Positions 37,901-50,528 of a DNA stretch of 64,000 bases are shown piece by piece. Each line of letters begins with the position of its first letter. Within the stretch, counting starts at the first letter, position 1. This DNA comes from Acanthornis magna. Lineage: Eukaryota; Chordata; Aves; Passeriformes; Acanthizidae. A model generated the notes under the pieces. The model did not search any database. It worked only from the letters and a program-made list of their open reading frames with translations, and was not told the origin of the DNA. Position numbers and translations under genes: made by a program. The stretch lies in assembly GCA_036785705.1 (NCBI GenBank), contig JAWUZG010000173.1, forward strand, positions 4,387,001-4,451,000. Direction: 5' to 3'.

Positions 37901-38107
37901 AATATAGTATGCGTTAATAAAGTTTCTTGATTAGTTTCATAAAAAAAGATGGTGGATATACAGGAAGATCAAATCTTCTGACTTCAGGGTGAGTCCCTGC
38001 TGGCATTATTACTTCTTGTTTTCCTTAACCAAAACCCTAATCTTCGAAGGAATCCTGGAAAAAAGAAAAACAAAAACTTTCTTTGTTCAGCAAATTACCA
38101 GGCCAGA
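34991..38107. other. Unique sequence, possible conserved block near 35.23-35.33 kb
   Basis: 35225-35335 has several CpG-containing words and a GATGCATTAGC word in otherwise CpG-poor DNA. There is a 15-bp tandem (acaaggagaaggaac) near 35988-36017 and an AT-alternating stretch at 36488-36524. Open frames at 35885-36243 have no recognisable domain. Confidence 0.4.
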
Positions 38108-38170
38108 CACTTTGACCCAGATTTCCACAGGGACTTGATTGTCTGAACCTGGGATTTAGGTACTTCACTT
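38108..38170. repeat. Possible ancient amniote repeat arm
   Basis: 'gacccagatttccacaggga' and 'gggatttaggtacttcact' resemble the old repeat whose arms read GGCCCAGAT...AAAGG.ATTTAGG..CCTAA. Diverged; recalled consensus only. Confidence 0.3.
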
Positions 38171-38829
38171 GTAACTAGAAATCCTGCTTTCAAGAAAAAG
38201 ACCAAACTAACACCAATTGCACTCTCAGCAAAATATCACCTCATTCCCACTATGAATCTAGGACATAGATACTGTCAACTGTCAAAGGCTGGTGGATGAG
38301 TAGATAAATTAATCCACCCATCAGTCGCTTCATATGGTTCTTTCCAAAGCAATGTATCACCTAATAGATTTAATAATAAGTCTCACAACATTTTCTACCT
38401 GTAATATTGGATTGTGTCATAATTCTAGCTCCTGTTTTTGGTTCCCTTTAGATGGATGTGCTACAGAACAGATAAGACCAAACTTCTGGCCTGCCAGATA
38501 GTATTAATTTATGATGTTCTCTCATCCTTCCCTAGTGCCTTGGATCAAACAAAGGCACTGTTTAAATAAATAAAATGTAATGTAATGCAATTAAACATTT
38601 TCCCATAGCTGTTAAGATCAAGGCAACTAATAATTACCTGATGCAACAATTTTAAAACCCATGACAGACATTTATATAGTTTAGTGATTACTGTCATAAT
38701 GTTAAGCTATCGAGCCTGACTCTGTTCACATTATTCAGTTAAGAACATAAAGCAGAAGTAGCAGCAGAAGTAAGATCAGCAGAAATCAGCCCATCACCAT
38801 TATTAATTCAACAGAAATATTTATGGATT
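38171..38829. other. Unique sequence, nothing recognised
   Basis: AT-rich and without a clear repeat or exon. Confidence 0.5.
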
Positions 38830-38990
38830 TGTAAGGCTGGAAGGAACAATTATAGTCTAATTTCGAGCTCTTCCCCTTGAACAAAACCTATAAAATTCAC
38901 CCAGCAATTCCATCGCCGATCTTAATATTTTTTGATTAAAAACAACTGCAATTTTACAGGTCCCAGCTTATGAAGACAGGGAAATCTCTG
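38830..38990 (-). mobile_element. Very old CR1-like LINE tail
   Basis: 'ttgtaaggctggaaggaaca', 'ttatagtctaatttcgagct' and 'aaaattcacccagcaattcc' match the order of blocks in an ancient CR1 subfamily tail that is abundant in turtles and crocodilians (TTTTAAGGCCAGAAGGGACC...TAGTCTGACCTCC...TTCACCCAGTAATTCC). It is 5'-truncated and strongly diverged, consistent with insertion long before the other CR1 copies here. Confidence 0.65.
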
Positions 38991-40995
38991 CACCCAGGGA
39001 ATGAGAGCTGAAGCACTGACTAGAGTAGAAAGTCACACAGGAGTTCTGAAAACTGTCCATACATCTCTTCAGAAAAATCCAGTGTTTAGACATGTATTAT
39101 TTTGCTCCTTAACTAAAAAAACATAATTAAATCAACATTCCCATTTCATACAGGTGTAAATTTGGTGCCTATAAGAGTTAATATAAAGTAAAAGTTTAAA
39201 GAAGCAGTGTGGTACATCAGACATATTTTATCAGGAAAAAAAAAAAAAGAACTTGAGTGAGCATACACTTACACAAAATATACACACTTTTTCACAGAAA
39301 CACAAATAGGTTTTAATTAATTTTATATGTAGAAGGTATATTGAATCCAGTAAGAAATTCCTAGCCAAAGAAAATTCTGAAAATGTTTCCTACCAAATTA
39401 ACCCTGAGATATTTGCGAGAAACCATAAAACATTCTAAACTTTTATATAATTTAATGACTTAGGCATTCAACAAGAACAAGCATATTCATCTCTCTGCAA
39501 TGCTTGTTTGGTAATGGTAATATTTCCAAATTCCCAAACTCTTTGTTATGAAGAAGACCTTTTCCTTTTGAATTTTTTTTATCATAAAATTTATAGAAAC
39601 CTTCATTTTGCATCAGAGAAAATTTACTTTGAAGTCACATGGGGAAAAAAATCAAACAAAAGAAAAACAACTGCACTCTTTGCACCACAGAATCTCAGAC
39701 TTTGTCTAGAGCAGTAATTACTCACTTTTGAAATATCAGCTCAGGGGGTCATCTCACCTCTCTCTGCTGGGCTAGCTGTGCTTCTTCACTGCAATTTTTT
39801 CTTTGCAAATGAAAAAAATACTTGGCTTGAGAGGTTTTTTTTTCCCTATTGTGTTCAATTCAGTGGCCAACTCCTGCTCCAGATGAGCCTTGCTACCCCT
39901 GGAAAGGGCTGCATATGGCCAGGAAGGAAAACTGTATTTTAAATTGCATGACAACTTGAGGGCTGAAACAACAAAACAGTGAGATGTGACTCTCCTGCAA
40001 ACACTCCCATTCAAGCCCCCATTTCTCCCTTTGAGATTTACAGGGAATCTTGAGGTGCCATGGTGAAAAGAAGCCAATATCACCTCTGAATGTTGAAAGG
40101 TTGGCAGCATATTTTTTTAAGGCTGATTTAATGTTTGGGGTTTTTTTTTCCCCTGGGAGGAATATGCCTGTCTCAACACCCATGGTCCTCCAAAGGAATC
40201 ACAGAAACAAGTGATGGTGGGGGCTGGAGGCAGAACAGGGGTCTCTGCTCCCCTCCCTGAGCATTCTGCTCCATCCCCACAGTCGCACGGCCTGGAGGTT
40301 CTGCACCAGTTGCTGGCCAGATGTTCAAGACTGCATCCCTACTGGAAGGTTGTGACAAAGCCCCCGAGAGTTGAATGACAACAATCTGTCAACTAGGCAT
40401 CATCATAATTTCTTTTCCATATTCCATTATTCCGCACCTTATGCCACTGTTTTTAGTTCCTAAATTAGCCGTTGGTTTTTTTGTTTGTTTGTTTGGATTT
40501 TTTTTCTGTTTTTTCTGTTCGTTGCTTCCAACAGTATTTTTTAATTTTAATGACATTCCACTGCTGAGACTGTTCCTCAGAATGTCAGCTCTGCTTTCCC
40601 CAGCCCAAGGTGGTGAGGAAGGAGGGGCGAAGAAAAGAAAGAGAGGGAGGGAAGGAGTTAGGGAAGGCAAGGATGTATCAATTACTCAGAAAGATTCAAA
40701 GGCTCAGGATGCGATGACACCGACAGTAAGAAGTATGATAAATGCTCTGATTTATATCCAACTCCCATTAGATAGTTTCAGGAAATTATGATAAAGTGAT
40801 TATTTACAAGGAAAACCTTTACAACTTAATTAAATAAGACTAAGTTTCTGATTTGAGAGGAGAGAACAGGTATAATAAATAAGGGCCTTTTTTTTCCCCT
40901 CTCTGATCAATGCCGAGGCACTTTCATTTTCTAAATCCTTTGTACAACTTCTGATATATGTGCAAGCTACCAAGGTGGCATCCGCAGGTCCAGAG
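38991..40995. other. Unique sequence with short G/T-rich and poly-A tracts
   Basis: Poly-A at about 39236-39248 and a T/G-rich tract at 40472-40517. The region 39.75-40.36 kb is somewhat GC-richer but matches no repeat I know. Overlapping open frames on both strands are not supported. Confidence 0.45.
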
Positions 40996-41002
40996 GGCAC
41001 GT

Positions 41003-41023
41003 AGAACCCCCTCAGGGGGTTCT
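41003..41023. repeat. Perfect 21-nt palindrome (10-bp arms, 1-nt centre)
   Basis: AGAACCCCCT and AGGGGGTTCT flank a single C. As RNA it could fold with a small loop; as DNA it is a symmetric site. Confidence 0.95.
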
Positions 41024-44000
41024 GTGGGGGCATTTATGACAGGTTTGAGCTGAGAGATACCCCAGGGTAGTCCTCAGGGCACAGAGGACTGCACTGCGGT
41101 GCTCTTCCGTCCCAGTGACTATGCCTGGAGAATGGGAAGGGTTCTCCAAGGAAGGGAGGGAGGACTTATTTACACCAGAAATTTGTAGACAGTTGGTGTT
41201 ACAGCAAAACCAGAAATAACAATAAAAAGATCATCTTAATTTTGTTGTGTCTTTGCCATTCCTGTCCTGGTTTACTCTGTGGTTTCCTGTGTTCAGGACA
41301 CGAGTACATGAGTTGGGTCTCTCCCTTTTATTTGTTTAGGTGGGATAAGCACAAGCCACAAGTTTAAGTATTGACAATTATTACACAAACCTCCCTCTCA
41401 CTTACAGCATTTGATCCCTCATGGATATGCAGGAGCTCAGATTTCTTAATTTTCCAGATACACTAGAAAATCTATATTTTCTTTTTCTTTATTTAAAAGC
41501 TATTGTGCAAGATTTCAGAAAACAAAAGCAAGGACAATCCTTTCATTTATGTTATGTTATGTAAACTTGAAGAATAGATGGGTGGAGCCATGGATTGCAC
41601 ACTCTGAAGATTCACACCCCCCCCAACCCTGTTACAAGTGTGAAAATATTGCAGGTCACAAACCAGTCTCCATGGCTTCATTTCTCCACAGCTGCTGTAT
41701 AATTCAGAGGTGGCCAGCATTGTTCCTTCAGGAGCTGGTGCTCAAATTGCTGGCACACCGTTTTACCCCTTATGTAGCTTTAGGGATTCAGCTGAGGTCT
41801 CTCAGTCAAAGACTCTCAGTGGCTCTTGAATCCTTTGAAGTTGGTGAAGGAAGAGAAGCAGCAATTCTGGAGAATAACTGTCTGCTGGAGACACCTTCCT
41901 CGCTGAGTGTCTTGAGAAGGGGCCTCAAGGTGGAAAGACTTCTGGAGGCACCTCAGTTAAAGCACCAGAAGTGGGATGTTCCCAATATGAGACTTATGTG
42001 ATAGAAGCGCAGATATGACTGAACCCTGGGCATGAGAGAGACTTCCCAGCAGAAAATGCTGTGGGAGAGCAGTGGCCCTGACTCCAAAGAGCCTGTCTCA
42101 AGAGATAGGGGAGTACATGGATCAAACCTCTGTCTTTATAGCCCAGGATTCTAGTTGCAAATAATGGGATTTAGGAAACAGAGGTGTGATGAGGCAGAAC
42201 TAAACAGCCTTTGTGAGGCATTACTGAGGAAGAATATTGCTGCAAGTAGTCATTAAGTGGGAGAGATTAACAGTGGAGAGCTGTAGCTCCCAGAGCAGTG
42301 CTTTTCCTTCAAGTTTGTGAGACTAAGGAGGGTGTTGCAACATTCCCTTCCCATTTTCTGCACTACACAGTCAGTATTTTTTCCAGAGTATCAGGGGCAG
42401 CGTGTTTAACACTTAGCTGTGCTCTCCCATCCCTTAGCTCAGGGAATGGGGATGTGTAAAACACCCAGACACACAGCTGAAATAACTCAGGAAAGGACAG
42501 AAGGTAAATAAGACATTTACTGTCTGGTCAGGGCACAGGCTGACATCTGTGGACTGACAAAAATGCTGGAGAACCCATAATACCCACAAATGGCTCCAGA
42601 CTCATTTTCACTCTACAGCCAGCAGACTTGCAGCTACAGATGAAAGGGAAGTGAAATTGTAGACATGATGCACTGTGATCTATGATCATTATAAGTAAGA
42701 ACATCAGAAATCCTTGAAAGAGAAAGGAATCCTCTATGGGCCTATTATGTCTGTTCCTTCTGTTTACCTCTTTTTGAACTTCCTCTTATTTTCAGCTAAC
42801 ATTACACATCACAGGCCTTTCCAACCTGTAACTGACCTTTGGAGTTAGAAAGCAGATAAAGCAAACTACTGAAAAAGTATGCATTAAAGATGTAGATCGG
42901 AAAGATAAGTACGAGGTAGATTTTGTATAGATATATTTATAACCACTCAGCTGTGAAAGTTTCTGAGAAATGGAAGGCAAGAAAGTGTCTGGATTTTGCT
43001 CTTCCTATCTGGTCTTCTGCACCTCAGCTCTAGGGATAGCTCTTAATGATGAAAATGAAGTTGCATCAATTTCACTCTGGGATCAACCAGGGGAAGGACA
43101 CAGCATATTAGTCGTCAGGGCTGGGTTCTCTTTTATATTCATCCGCATGCATTAACCTTCATCTTATTTGTTGAGTTAGGTTGCTTTTTGTATATCATGA
43201 ATAATTTCATTAAGCATTAAGAATTTACCCACACTGTATCTTTGGGTATTTTTATTTTTAAAATATTTACAATTTGTAATGCATAATAAATATGTAATAG
43301 GCAGGGTATGATTTCTCAGGGTTTACTATTATCTAAGTCTGTCATGTCCTATAACCTTTCTTGGTTTATGCAATATGCAGTGCTTTAATGTAGCGTCAGT
43401 GCTGTTATCATGGGCTGATGGCAAAAGGACAGCCATCTTGACACTCTCCACTCACTAATCACATCTATTTTGATTTTATTAGCATATAAATGCCTCTGGA
43501 TTTATGCAATATCAGTGGAAATGTGTTAAAAATACTTGTCAGTGTCCTTATTTTGAGGGTTGGGGCCAGAAAATCTTGGAGGAAGGAAGATCCTCTGGTT
43601 GCATATGATGACAGATTTCTAGCTCCCCAAAAAGCAAATGATATATAGATTATTTTAGTCATGAGACAGTGGTGTAGTTATTAATCCCCTGTACTTTTTA
43701 AGGATTTGCCTTTGATCTTAGAAAGGAACAAGGAAACAACAGCTGGACTGATCTATACATTTAAAAGAATGAAAGGGAATTGCATAGTGTCAAAATAAGA
43801 AATTGAATCCAAATCCTCAAAAATTCTGTCTGAGAAGAATATTAGTGACACAGAGAGCTGACTGTTCTTTTGAGGTTTCACTACAAGAGAAACCTCACAG
43901 TAACAAAGTCTACTCTAAAGCAGCAACAAGATAGAATGCTTTGCAAGAGAGAACCAGTGCTGATGAGAGGACAGAATTTACCATACAAAGTTTTGTGCAT

Positions 44001-44870
44001 CTAAGCTGATCCTGTAGCAAGCCGTGGCAGTTAGTCATGTAGAAATGTCCAGCAGGCATTTAACTCAACAAGCTTTTAATCATCTTTAATTTACATGTCA
44101 TAACATTCTCAACAATAAATTTATGAAAGCAATAATTTTATTTTAACCTTAATCTTGGCATCATGTTATGTTGGAAACATATGCTGGAAATACCTTGTGG
44201 TCTAACATGATTTAACATATTGGGTTATTTTGGTTTTTTTGTTTTTTTTTTTTAAAGGACAGAAAAATCAAAAAGGTAGTTCATCTTGGAATCCTCTAAC
44301 CAATAACAAGTAACCTAGGAATGTGAAATATGCAATGAACTTAAGATAAAGTAGCCAGGAAATGGATGAGTGTTTAATCCCCAGGAAAGAAGAAATGACA
44401 ACAAAAGGTAAAAAGAAAACAATGTTTAAGACAGACTCCAACAGGCTGAAATTTAGTGGAGAATGTAATTATAAAGAACACAGAATTCAGAAGAGCTCTT
44501 TCTAAAACAAAAATTAAAAAAAAAAAAAATAGAGGACTAATAGGGCTAACTATAGAGAAAAAGGAATTCATATAGCATAACCGAAGTCTAGAAAAAAGAA
44601 TTTGGTTGCTATTGAAGGAGTCAATGATTTTTTAGCTTAAAGATAAGAAAACAGAATAGTGGTGGAGGAAGTAGATATTGAATGCCAGATTCAATTCGCA
44701 GATAAAAACACCTGTAATGTGGGTATCTAAACACAGGTGTTTTCATACAAGCTAAGTGTACAAACATCCAATATACTCTTCTGCCTGTTGGGTGTTTTAG
44801 ACTATGGTGGGTACTTTTTACTGGCCTCCAAGGGCGAGCCAGTTCCCTAAAGACAAATATCTCCTGCCTT
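41024..44870. other. Unique sequence, one long unsupported open frame
   Basis: The 150-codon open frame at 41549-42001 (+) is the longest one free of simple repeats. It contains no motif I recognise; a pyrimidine-rich acceptor ends at 41691 but no donor follows. Otherwise nothing is recognised. Confidence 0.45.
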
Positions 44871-45375
44871 TCACAGAACCATAGAATCATAGACTATTCT
44901 AAGTTGGAAGGGAGCCACAAAGATCAAGTCTAACCCTTTGTCCTGAACAGGACACCTCAACAATTTCGTCATGTGCCTGAGAGTTGTCCAAATGCTTCTT
45001 GAGCTTTTTCAGGCTTGGTGCCGTGACTACTTCCCTGGGGAGCCTGTTCCAGTGCCCAGTCATCCTCTGGGTAAAAAACCTTTTTCTAATATCTAACCTA
45101 AACCTTTCATGACATAACTTCAGGCCATTCCCTCAGTCCTGTCACTGTCACCACAGAGCAGCGATCAGTGCCTGCCCCTCTTCTTCCCCTCACGAGGAAG
45201 CTGTAACTGGAGTGAGGTCTGACCTCAGTCTCCTCCAGCGGAACAGACCAAGAGCCCTCAGCCTCTCCTTAAACACCTTTGCCTCCAGACCCTTCATCAC
45301 TCTTGTGGTCTCCTTTGGATGCTCTCTAATGGCTTCATATCATTCTTATAGTGTGGCACACACAATATTCATGAA
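44871..45375 (-). mobile_element. CR1 LINE 3' end, about 500 bp
   Basis: Three degenerate terminal octamers (tcacagaa, ccatagaa, tcatagac at 44871-44894) begin the element. The tail blocks follow in order: 'aagttggaagggagccacaa', 'gtctaaccctttgtcctgaa', 'cttccctggggagcctgttc', 'ctgggtaaaaaacctttttc', 'ctaatatctaacctaaacct', 'ccagcggaacagacc' and 'agccctcagcctctccttaa'. It is 5'-truncated inside the non-coding tail and among the better preserved copies here. Similarity may extend slightly beyond 45375. Confidence 0.93.
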
Positions 45376-45969
45376 ACCTTAGTGTAGGATTTGCTTCTAT
45401 CCAATGTTCCCCAAAGAGAAGAGCTCCCAAAGCCCTGTGCTGAACCTGCGTGTCCCATGTGGGTTCTGTTCTACTCTACCACACCCTGAAACATAACAGG
45501 TTCTATATTGAAGCAAACTGAATTGAACCTCTATGGTTTCTGTGGGACTTTGGCTCAGAGCCCAGAGGAAGCCATTGTGTTTGAGTTTGTGTGTCCTAAC
45601 CTACACAAAGAAATTCTCTCTGACAATATTCTTTAGATAAACTGAAGACTTGTGAAATGAAGGAGCAGCATGATGGGGGATAGAAGTGAAACTGCAAAAG
45701 GAAGATTTAATCAGAGAGAAAAGTTAATTGTGAGACTGATGAAATACCAGGATTGTGGTGGATGGCTTGGAAATCTTTGTCTGTGGAAGATTTGAAGAAT
45801 ATACTGAATAATACTCTTTGGCTGTGAATGATATTAAAATACTTGCTCTTTCTTGGTCAAGACACTGTATTAGACAACCTGTTTAGGTACTTCCATACCC
45901 ATGTTTCCATGATGTTATCTTGAACTCAAACAGACAAACAAAACCCCCAAAAACTCAGAAAACTAAAAT
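45376..45969. other. Unique sequence, nothing recognised
   Basis: The first about 100 bp may be degraded CR1. The rest is featureless. Confidence 0.45.
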
Positions 45970-45990
45970 ACAAAAAAAAAAAAAAAATAC

Positions 45991-46020
<30 letters not shown>
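45970..46020 (+). repeat. Poly-A tract (16 + 28 A)
   Basis: Two A runs separated by TAC, preceded by A/C-rich DNA. Confidence 0.95.
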
Positions 46021-46021
<1 letters not shown>

Positions 46022-46220
46022 TAAAAAATCTCTTTTCTCTACATGAAAAGTCTTTTTCTGAAAATAAAAACTACCCAGATATGTTGAAATATTTTGTTTT
46101 GACATTTTCAGTCAAAACAAAATGCTTCCAGATTCCCAGATCAAAATATTTAATTTTGGTGTGTTAAATTAAATGAGAATGTTTCATTTGGAGTCAGTTC
46201 AATAGTAAACTGCGTCTGGT

Positions 46221-46336
46221 TACAGTACTGTGGTGCCTTATGGGAACTGGAATTGTAGTGCCAAATGCCCTCAATCCTCCATATAAAGAATGATTCCTTA
46301 CTGGACTATATCTTCCCTCATGCCTCATTGTAATAT
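46221..46336. repeat. Inverted-arm element, hairpin-like ancient repeat
   Basis: The left arm (46221-46262, with 'tgccttatgggaactggaat' and 'tgtagtgcc') and the right arm (about 46302-46336, with 'ggactatatcttccctcatg' and 'cctcattgtaa') are imperfect reverse complements separated by about 40 bp. The reverse strand of the left arm reads CACTACAATTCC, close to the ZNF143-type ACTACAATTCC word, which is common in old palindromic DNA repeats. The family is not identified. Confidence 0.45.
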
Positions 46337-46814
46337 GTTCCCCATAACATATACTATAAGCTGAAACCAAGATCACAGAGCCTCTATTTGTGAGATGGTT
46401 CAGCCTAGCAATCAAATTTATTTATGAAAATCTCTAAAGTAAAAACAATGACTTAAAAAAAAAAAAGGAAAGCCCAAAACTCAATAGAAAAAGTTACTTC
46501 AATTTTTCTTTTCACAGAAACTACAGAAAAGCAGGCCTAATTTTAAAAATCATTCCTTACAGCAAATAATAATAAAAAAACAAAACCATTTTCAAAACTA
46601 CAGGCTGTTTTAGGTATTGTTGATAGCACTAAACCAGTTCTTTTTCTGGTGTCAGTGCAGACCAGCAATTTTTTTTTTTTTTCATTTTATTTCAGATTTT
46701 CAGGGTCTTTTCGACCCCTTTTTTGCCTGCCAAGCAGCCAGACTGACAGAAGCAAAACGAGAGAAAAACAAGTAACTGCCAGAATTCCTTGATGCATTCA
46801 CTGAGTTGTGCAGA
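46337..46814. other. Unique sequence with poly-A and poly-T runs
   Basis: Short A and T runs at about 46455 and 46669. No gene was seen. Confidence 0.5.
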
Positions 46815-46880
46815 GGGTCCCAAAGCTGAGGTCTCCAAAGAGATTCAGACACCTAAATCCATGTGAAAAACTGGTCCTTA
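46815..46880. repeat. Possible ancient amniote repeat arm
   Basis: 'agattcagacacctaaatcc' and 'atgtgaaaaactggtcc' resemble the GGCACCTAAAT...TTTGARAATCTGG core of an old palindromic repeat, also suspected at 6690-6800. Confidence 0.35.
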
Positions 46881-47252
46881 GTCTATTAAAGACCCTTTCA
46901 GCATAGATCTGCCACCTTCACTCATTACTTTCTGCCTCAGGACCTGGAGGGAGTTTTTGTTGTCAATGTGTGCTAACATCTGGCCCTGACTAATTGACAT
47001 TAGGGTAGGAAGTGACAAACAAACACAACTACAGCTTCTCAGAATATTCATCGCAAATAATTTATGCAACTAATTTAGCCCCCCTCCTTCCCTTTTTCCG
47101 TCTGAGGAATCTGCAAGGGTGGAATGTGACCTTTATGGATTAGTGTCTTTGCACTTGCTCATTGAGCAGTTTGTGTGAACAGTTCTGAGCCTATGGATTT
47201 CTTGCAAGCTGCTGGCTATGAATTTCCGCTAATCCTGATTCACTGTTTATGC

Positions 47253-47370
47253 CATATGATTGGTCACCTCTGCCACCCTTTCTTTTTTTATTTTTTTCTT
47301 CACTTCCCTACTTGTTGTCTAATTGGTTGACCCCAGTGTTATAAATAGCAGGGAAAACTGAACAAATCAC
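47253..47370 (+). promoter_or_regulatory. CCAAT/TATA cluster, candidate promoter or MEF2 site
   Basis: Two inverted CCAAT boxes (gattgg 47258-47263, aattgg 47321-47326) precede TATAAATAG at 47340-47348, with 13 bp between the second CCAAT word and the TATA word. TTATAAATAG (47339-47348) also fits the MEF2 consensus YTAWWWWTAR exactly. A start site would be expected near 47370. There is no CpG island and no recognisable first exon, so a regulatory site or chance is as plausible as a promoter. Confidence 0.25.
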
Positions 47371-49113
47371 AGAGGTTTTGTGTCTGTGGGAAAAAACGGG
47401 GCTGAGATAGTGGGAAAAAATGGGTGTAGGGATTTTAAAACATTATTTGCCTAGATACATAGCTTTGAGCTGTGTAAAGAGTCCTGTTCCTTCCTCACCT
47501 GACAGAAAGAGACAGACAGCTCTTTAGTGTGCTTTGCATTCAATTCTTTCCTGTCACATTATTCCAAATCCATCACATGTATAGGGAATGCTGTTGGGAG
47601 ACATTTTGTTCCCACTTGCAGACAGCAAGCTCTTTTGGAACCTACCTTCCCTCTTAACAGCACATGTACCCTACCTTGCACAAGGGGATCCTGACCTCAG
47701 CTGAGACTTCTGCCTCTTTTATTGACAAACTAAAAACAAGAACCACAGATAGTTTAGCTCCTCTGTGGTGCTGCTTGTTTGCCTCTCACCAACATTCCCT
47801 GATTCATAAACCAAAGCTTGTCCTAGCTCTTAAGTAAATGTAAATAAACGGAAATTTTATATACGTGTATAATAAATATGAATATAAATAATAACCTAAA
47901 CCTAACATATCCTGGGAACAACTAGGAGGAAGTGTGTTAATATAATCTGAACAAACTCTTGTTTAAACTTCTATTTGACTAAATACATTTGAAGGGAAAA
48001 AATTTTTCTTTCTTCGCCCATTTTTCATGATGGTATGAAAGCACTGGAGCCTGTGCAACTCAAGTCTATAAAACCAGTGAAGAATAAGGACTGTCAGCTA
48101 CTCCCAACTCTCTATAGGCCCAGTTGAACCAGTGGTCCACAGGGAAAAGACAAAGGAGTTTATTACCTATCCCCTGAGCCATCCACTCTTCCCTAGAGAG
48201 GCTTTTTGACATCAGGGGCTTAACTGAAACATATGAATTAGAGTGGAAATTGAAAGTATTCAAATATAAATTAATTTATACCCAAGGGTTATTCATGCCA
48301 ACTAGCAATAAATATGCTGGAAGTAAAAAAGGCTAATTTGAATGAATATGAGTGGACAAAAAGCAATCAAGGGCAAGAAAGAGGCATATGCAAAGTGTAA
48401 AACATCATATAGAGGAGACAGAACTGAAAAGATTACAGTAGAAAATTAATGTAAAGAAAATACGAATTCTGTGAAAATGTGGGGACTAACTTCTATGTTA
48501 TGTGCTAAACCACCTTGCCAGACCTGCCTCATTCTCCTGCAACCTCCAAGACCGGGACGTGGTCACATAAAAAATAAAACTAATGTTTCAGGCAAGATTC
48601 TTGAGGACAATTCTCTAAGATATGAAGTTAGAAAACATGATCTGTTAGACCTTGTTGGTAATTCTGAGGTGTAAGAGTGACTGACAGGGATCAGACTGGG
48701 AAAGGCTGCTGAGAGACAATGTTGAGAGGCAAGAACCACCCAAACTGGGAGTACTAGCAAATCTGCCAATTCCTTGGTCCTGTAAAATTCACTGGTCCTG
48801 TAAAATTCTAGTTGGCCTCCCATCTAATGCTTTTTGTATACAAGCAGGAGGGTTTCACTGGACATATTTTCTTTATAAGGTCAAGAGAGACAGACCACCA
48901 ATGCCTGTGCTGAAGGTCTGCCCTTAATCATTCACCCATAGCTGATTCTGGGTCCTGGGGCACATGGTAGGTTATTTACAATGACAGAAAAGTGTAATTT
49001 CCGTAATTGCACAGGGACAAAAGAAGATGCAATTTTTATCACTTTGCCTCGTTTCCTCCAGGAGTAATTAGTTACTTTCTTTCATGGGTAGTAAATTTGT
49101 ACTTACAAGACAG
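47371..49113. other. Unique sequence with an 18-bp tandem pair
   Basis: 'tggtcctgtaaaattc' occurs twice with an 18 bp period at 48775-48810. No gene was recognised. Confidence 0.5.
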
Positions 49114-49167
49114 GAAAAAAAAAAAAAAAAGAAAAAAAAAGAAAAAAAAAGAAAAAAAAAAAAAAAA
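49114..49167 (+). repeat. Poly-A tract with periodic G
   Basis: A runs of 9 to 17 separated by single G. Confidence 0.95.
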
Positions 49168-50344
49168 GACAAAGAATAGGAAACAAGAACTGGTCTTGAG
49201 GAATAATGTAGACAGAGGCCAAAACTAAAATTAGAAATGTTTTGCCTTTACTAGAAGAAATCATCTCTGACCTTGTATGAGCTGAAGTGTTAAATGATAG
49301 TTTTTTTCACTGCCCTTTAAAAACAGCAACTGGAAATATTTCTGTTCTATTTCTATATATCTGTTCATGTTTTAAGAAAGCACAGCAGCTATGTTTTGAG
49401 CCTAAACTACTTCTCTGTGTCTGATTAATTAACCTAGAGGCTTTCCCAATATTCCCCACAGATTTTGTCCCTGGCTTTGATTAATTTAATTAAAGATCGC
49501 CAGCCTTTAGTTACCCAAGGGGCACCATGTCTAACATGAGGAATAATTTTTTTTTTTGAAGAAGTAATAAGAACAGCTGAGAGACACAAAAAAACAGAGT
49601 AATTTTCCTGTGTTTTGGAGGTGATTTTGAATAATCTGCTGGGTAACCCAAGTGTCCCATATTTGAGCAGATGTGCAGTTACAGACAAACACAGAATGTG
49701 TAAAATGAAATGAGTTAGGAAGAAATGTCTGTATTTTTAGTCAAAATTTCATTGTTAATTGCTATACCTCCAGCATAACTTCAGCATATTAAATTCTAGC
49801 TTTTTCCGTAAGTTCAGACACTGACCAGAGTTTGACAGACTATTCACAAGAGGATCTGCTCCAATTCACAGTGGAGAAGCCTTTCTAGGAAATATTATTT
49901 TAGTGGATGCACCTTGAACTAAATTGGAAAACCTGTGATTTATTTCTGGTGCCACGACTCCCCTGCTGCATGACTTTGGTTAAATCTTGTTCCCTTTCTG
50001 TTCTTCCTCTTTTCACAAACTATCTTCTTCTTTACTCATATTGTCCCTTATGATGTCTCTGTGAAAATTGCCATCTCGCACTGGGGGCCCTTTTCTTGCT
50101 TGAGGAGTATTCTGAGTTATTGCTTCATGACTTCCAGACTTTTTCCAGGATTATATGCATCGTAGCATTTGGTTCATGGCAGCACAACTGATGCCAAGAG
50201 GGAGACAAGATGAGAGCTGTATCTTCTGCTCTGCATTTAAACAAAAGCAGACAGTGAACAAGGAAGTTAAGGTCGCCAAGCTCTCCAAAAACAGCGGCTT
50301 TTTCAAAGATACAAGGGTAGAAACCTGGAAACCTGACATCTCCT
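49168..50344. other. Unique sequence, nothing recognised
   Basis: No repeats or plausible exons were seen. Confidence 0.5.
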
Positions 50345-50528
50345 GGGGTTTTTTTTGTGTGGGTTTTGGTTTGGTTTTTTTTGGTTTTTTGGTTTTCTTG
50401 GGTTTGTTTGTTTGTTTGGTTGGTTGGTTGGTTGGTTGGTTGGTTGGTTGGGTTTTCTTTTTGGTGTGGGTTTTTTTTGTTTTTCTTTTTTTTGTGGGGG
50501 GTGTGGGTTTGGGTTTGTTTTTTTTTCT
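50345..50528 (+). repeat. G/T-rich tract with (TTGG)n core
   Basis: TTTG and then TTGG repeats (about 50403-50452) sit within GGGTTTT/TTTTTGG sequence. The 210-codon open frame at 50155-50787 exists only because this tract lacks A and therefore stop codons. Confidence 0.95.

Noticed and set aside
40375..40791. 138-codon open frame
   Set aside because: Spans a T/G-rich low-complexity tract and a purine-rich patch; the translation is Phe-rich, then Arg/Lys/Gly-rich, with no fold signature.
41549..42001. 150-codon open frame without simple repeats
   Set aside because: No recognisable motif, no donor after the single acceptor-like site, and its length is reachable by chance in 64 kb read in six frames.
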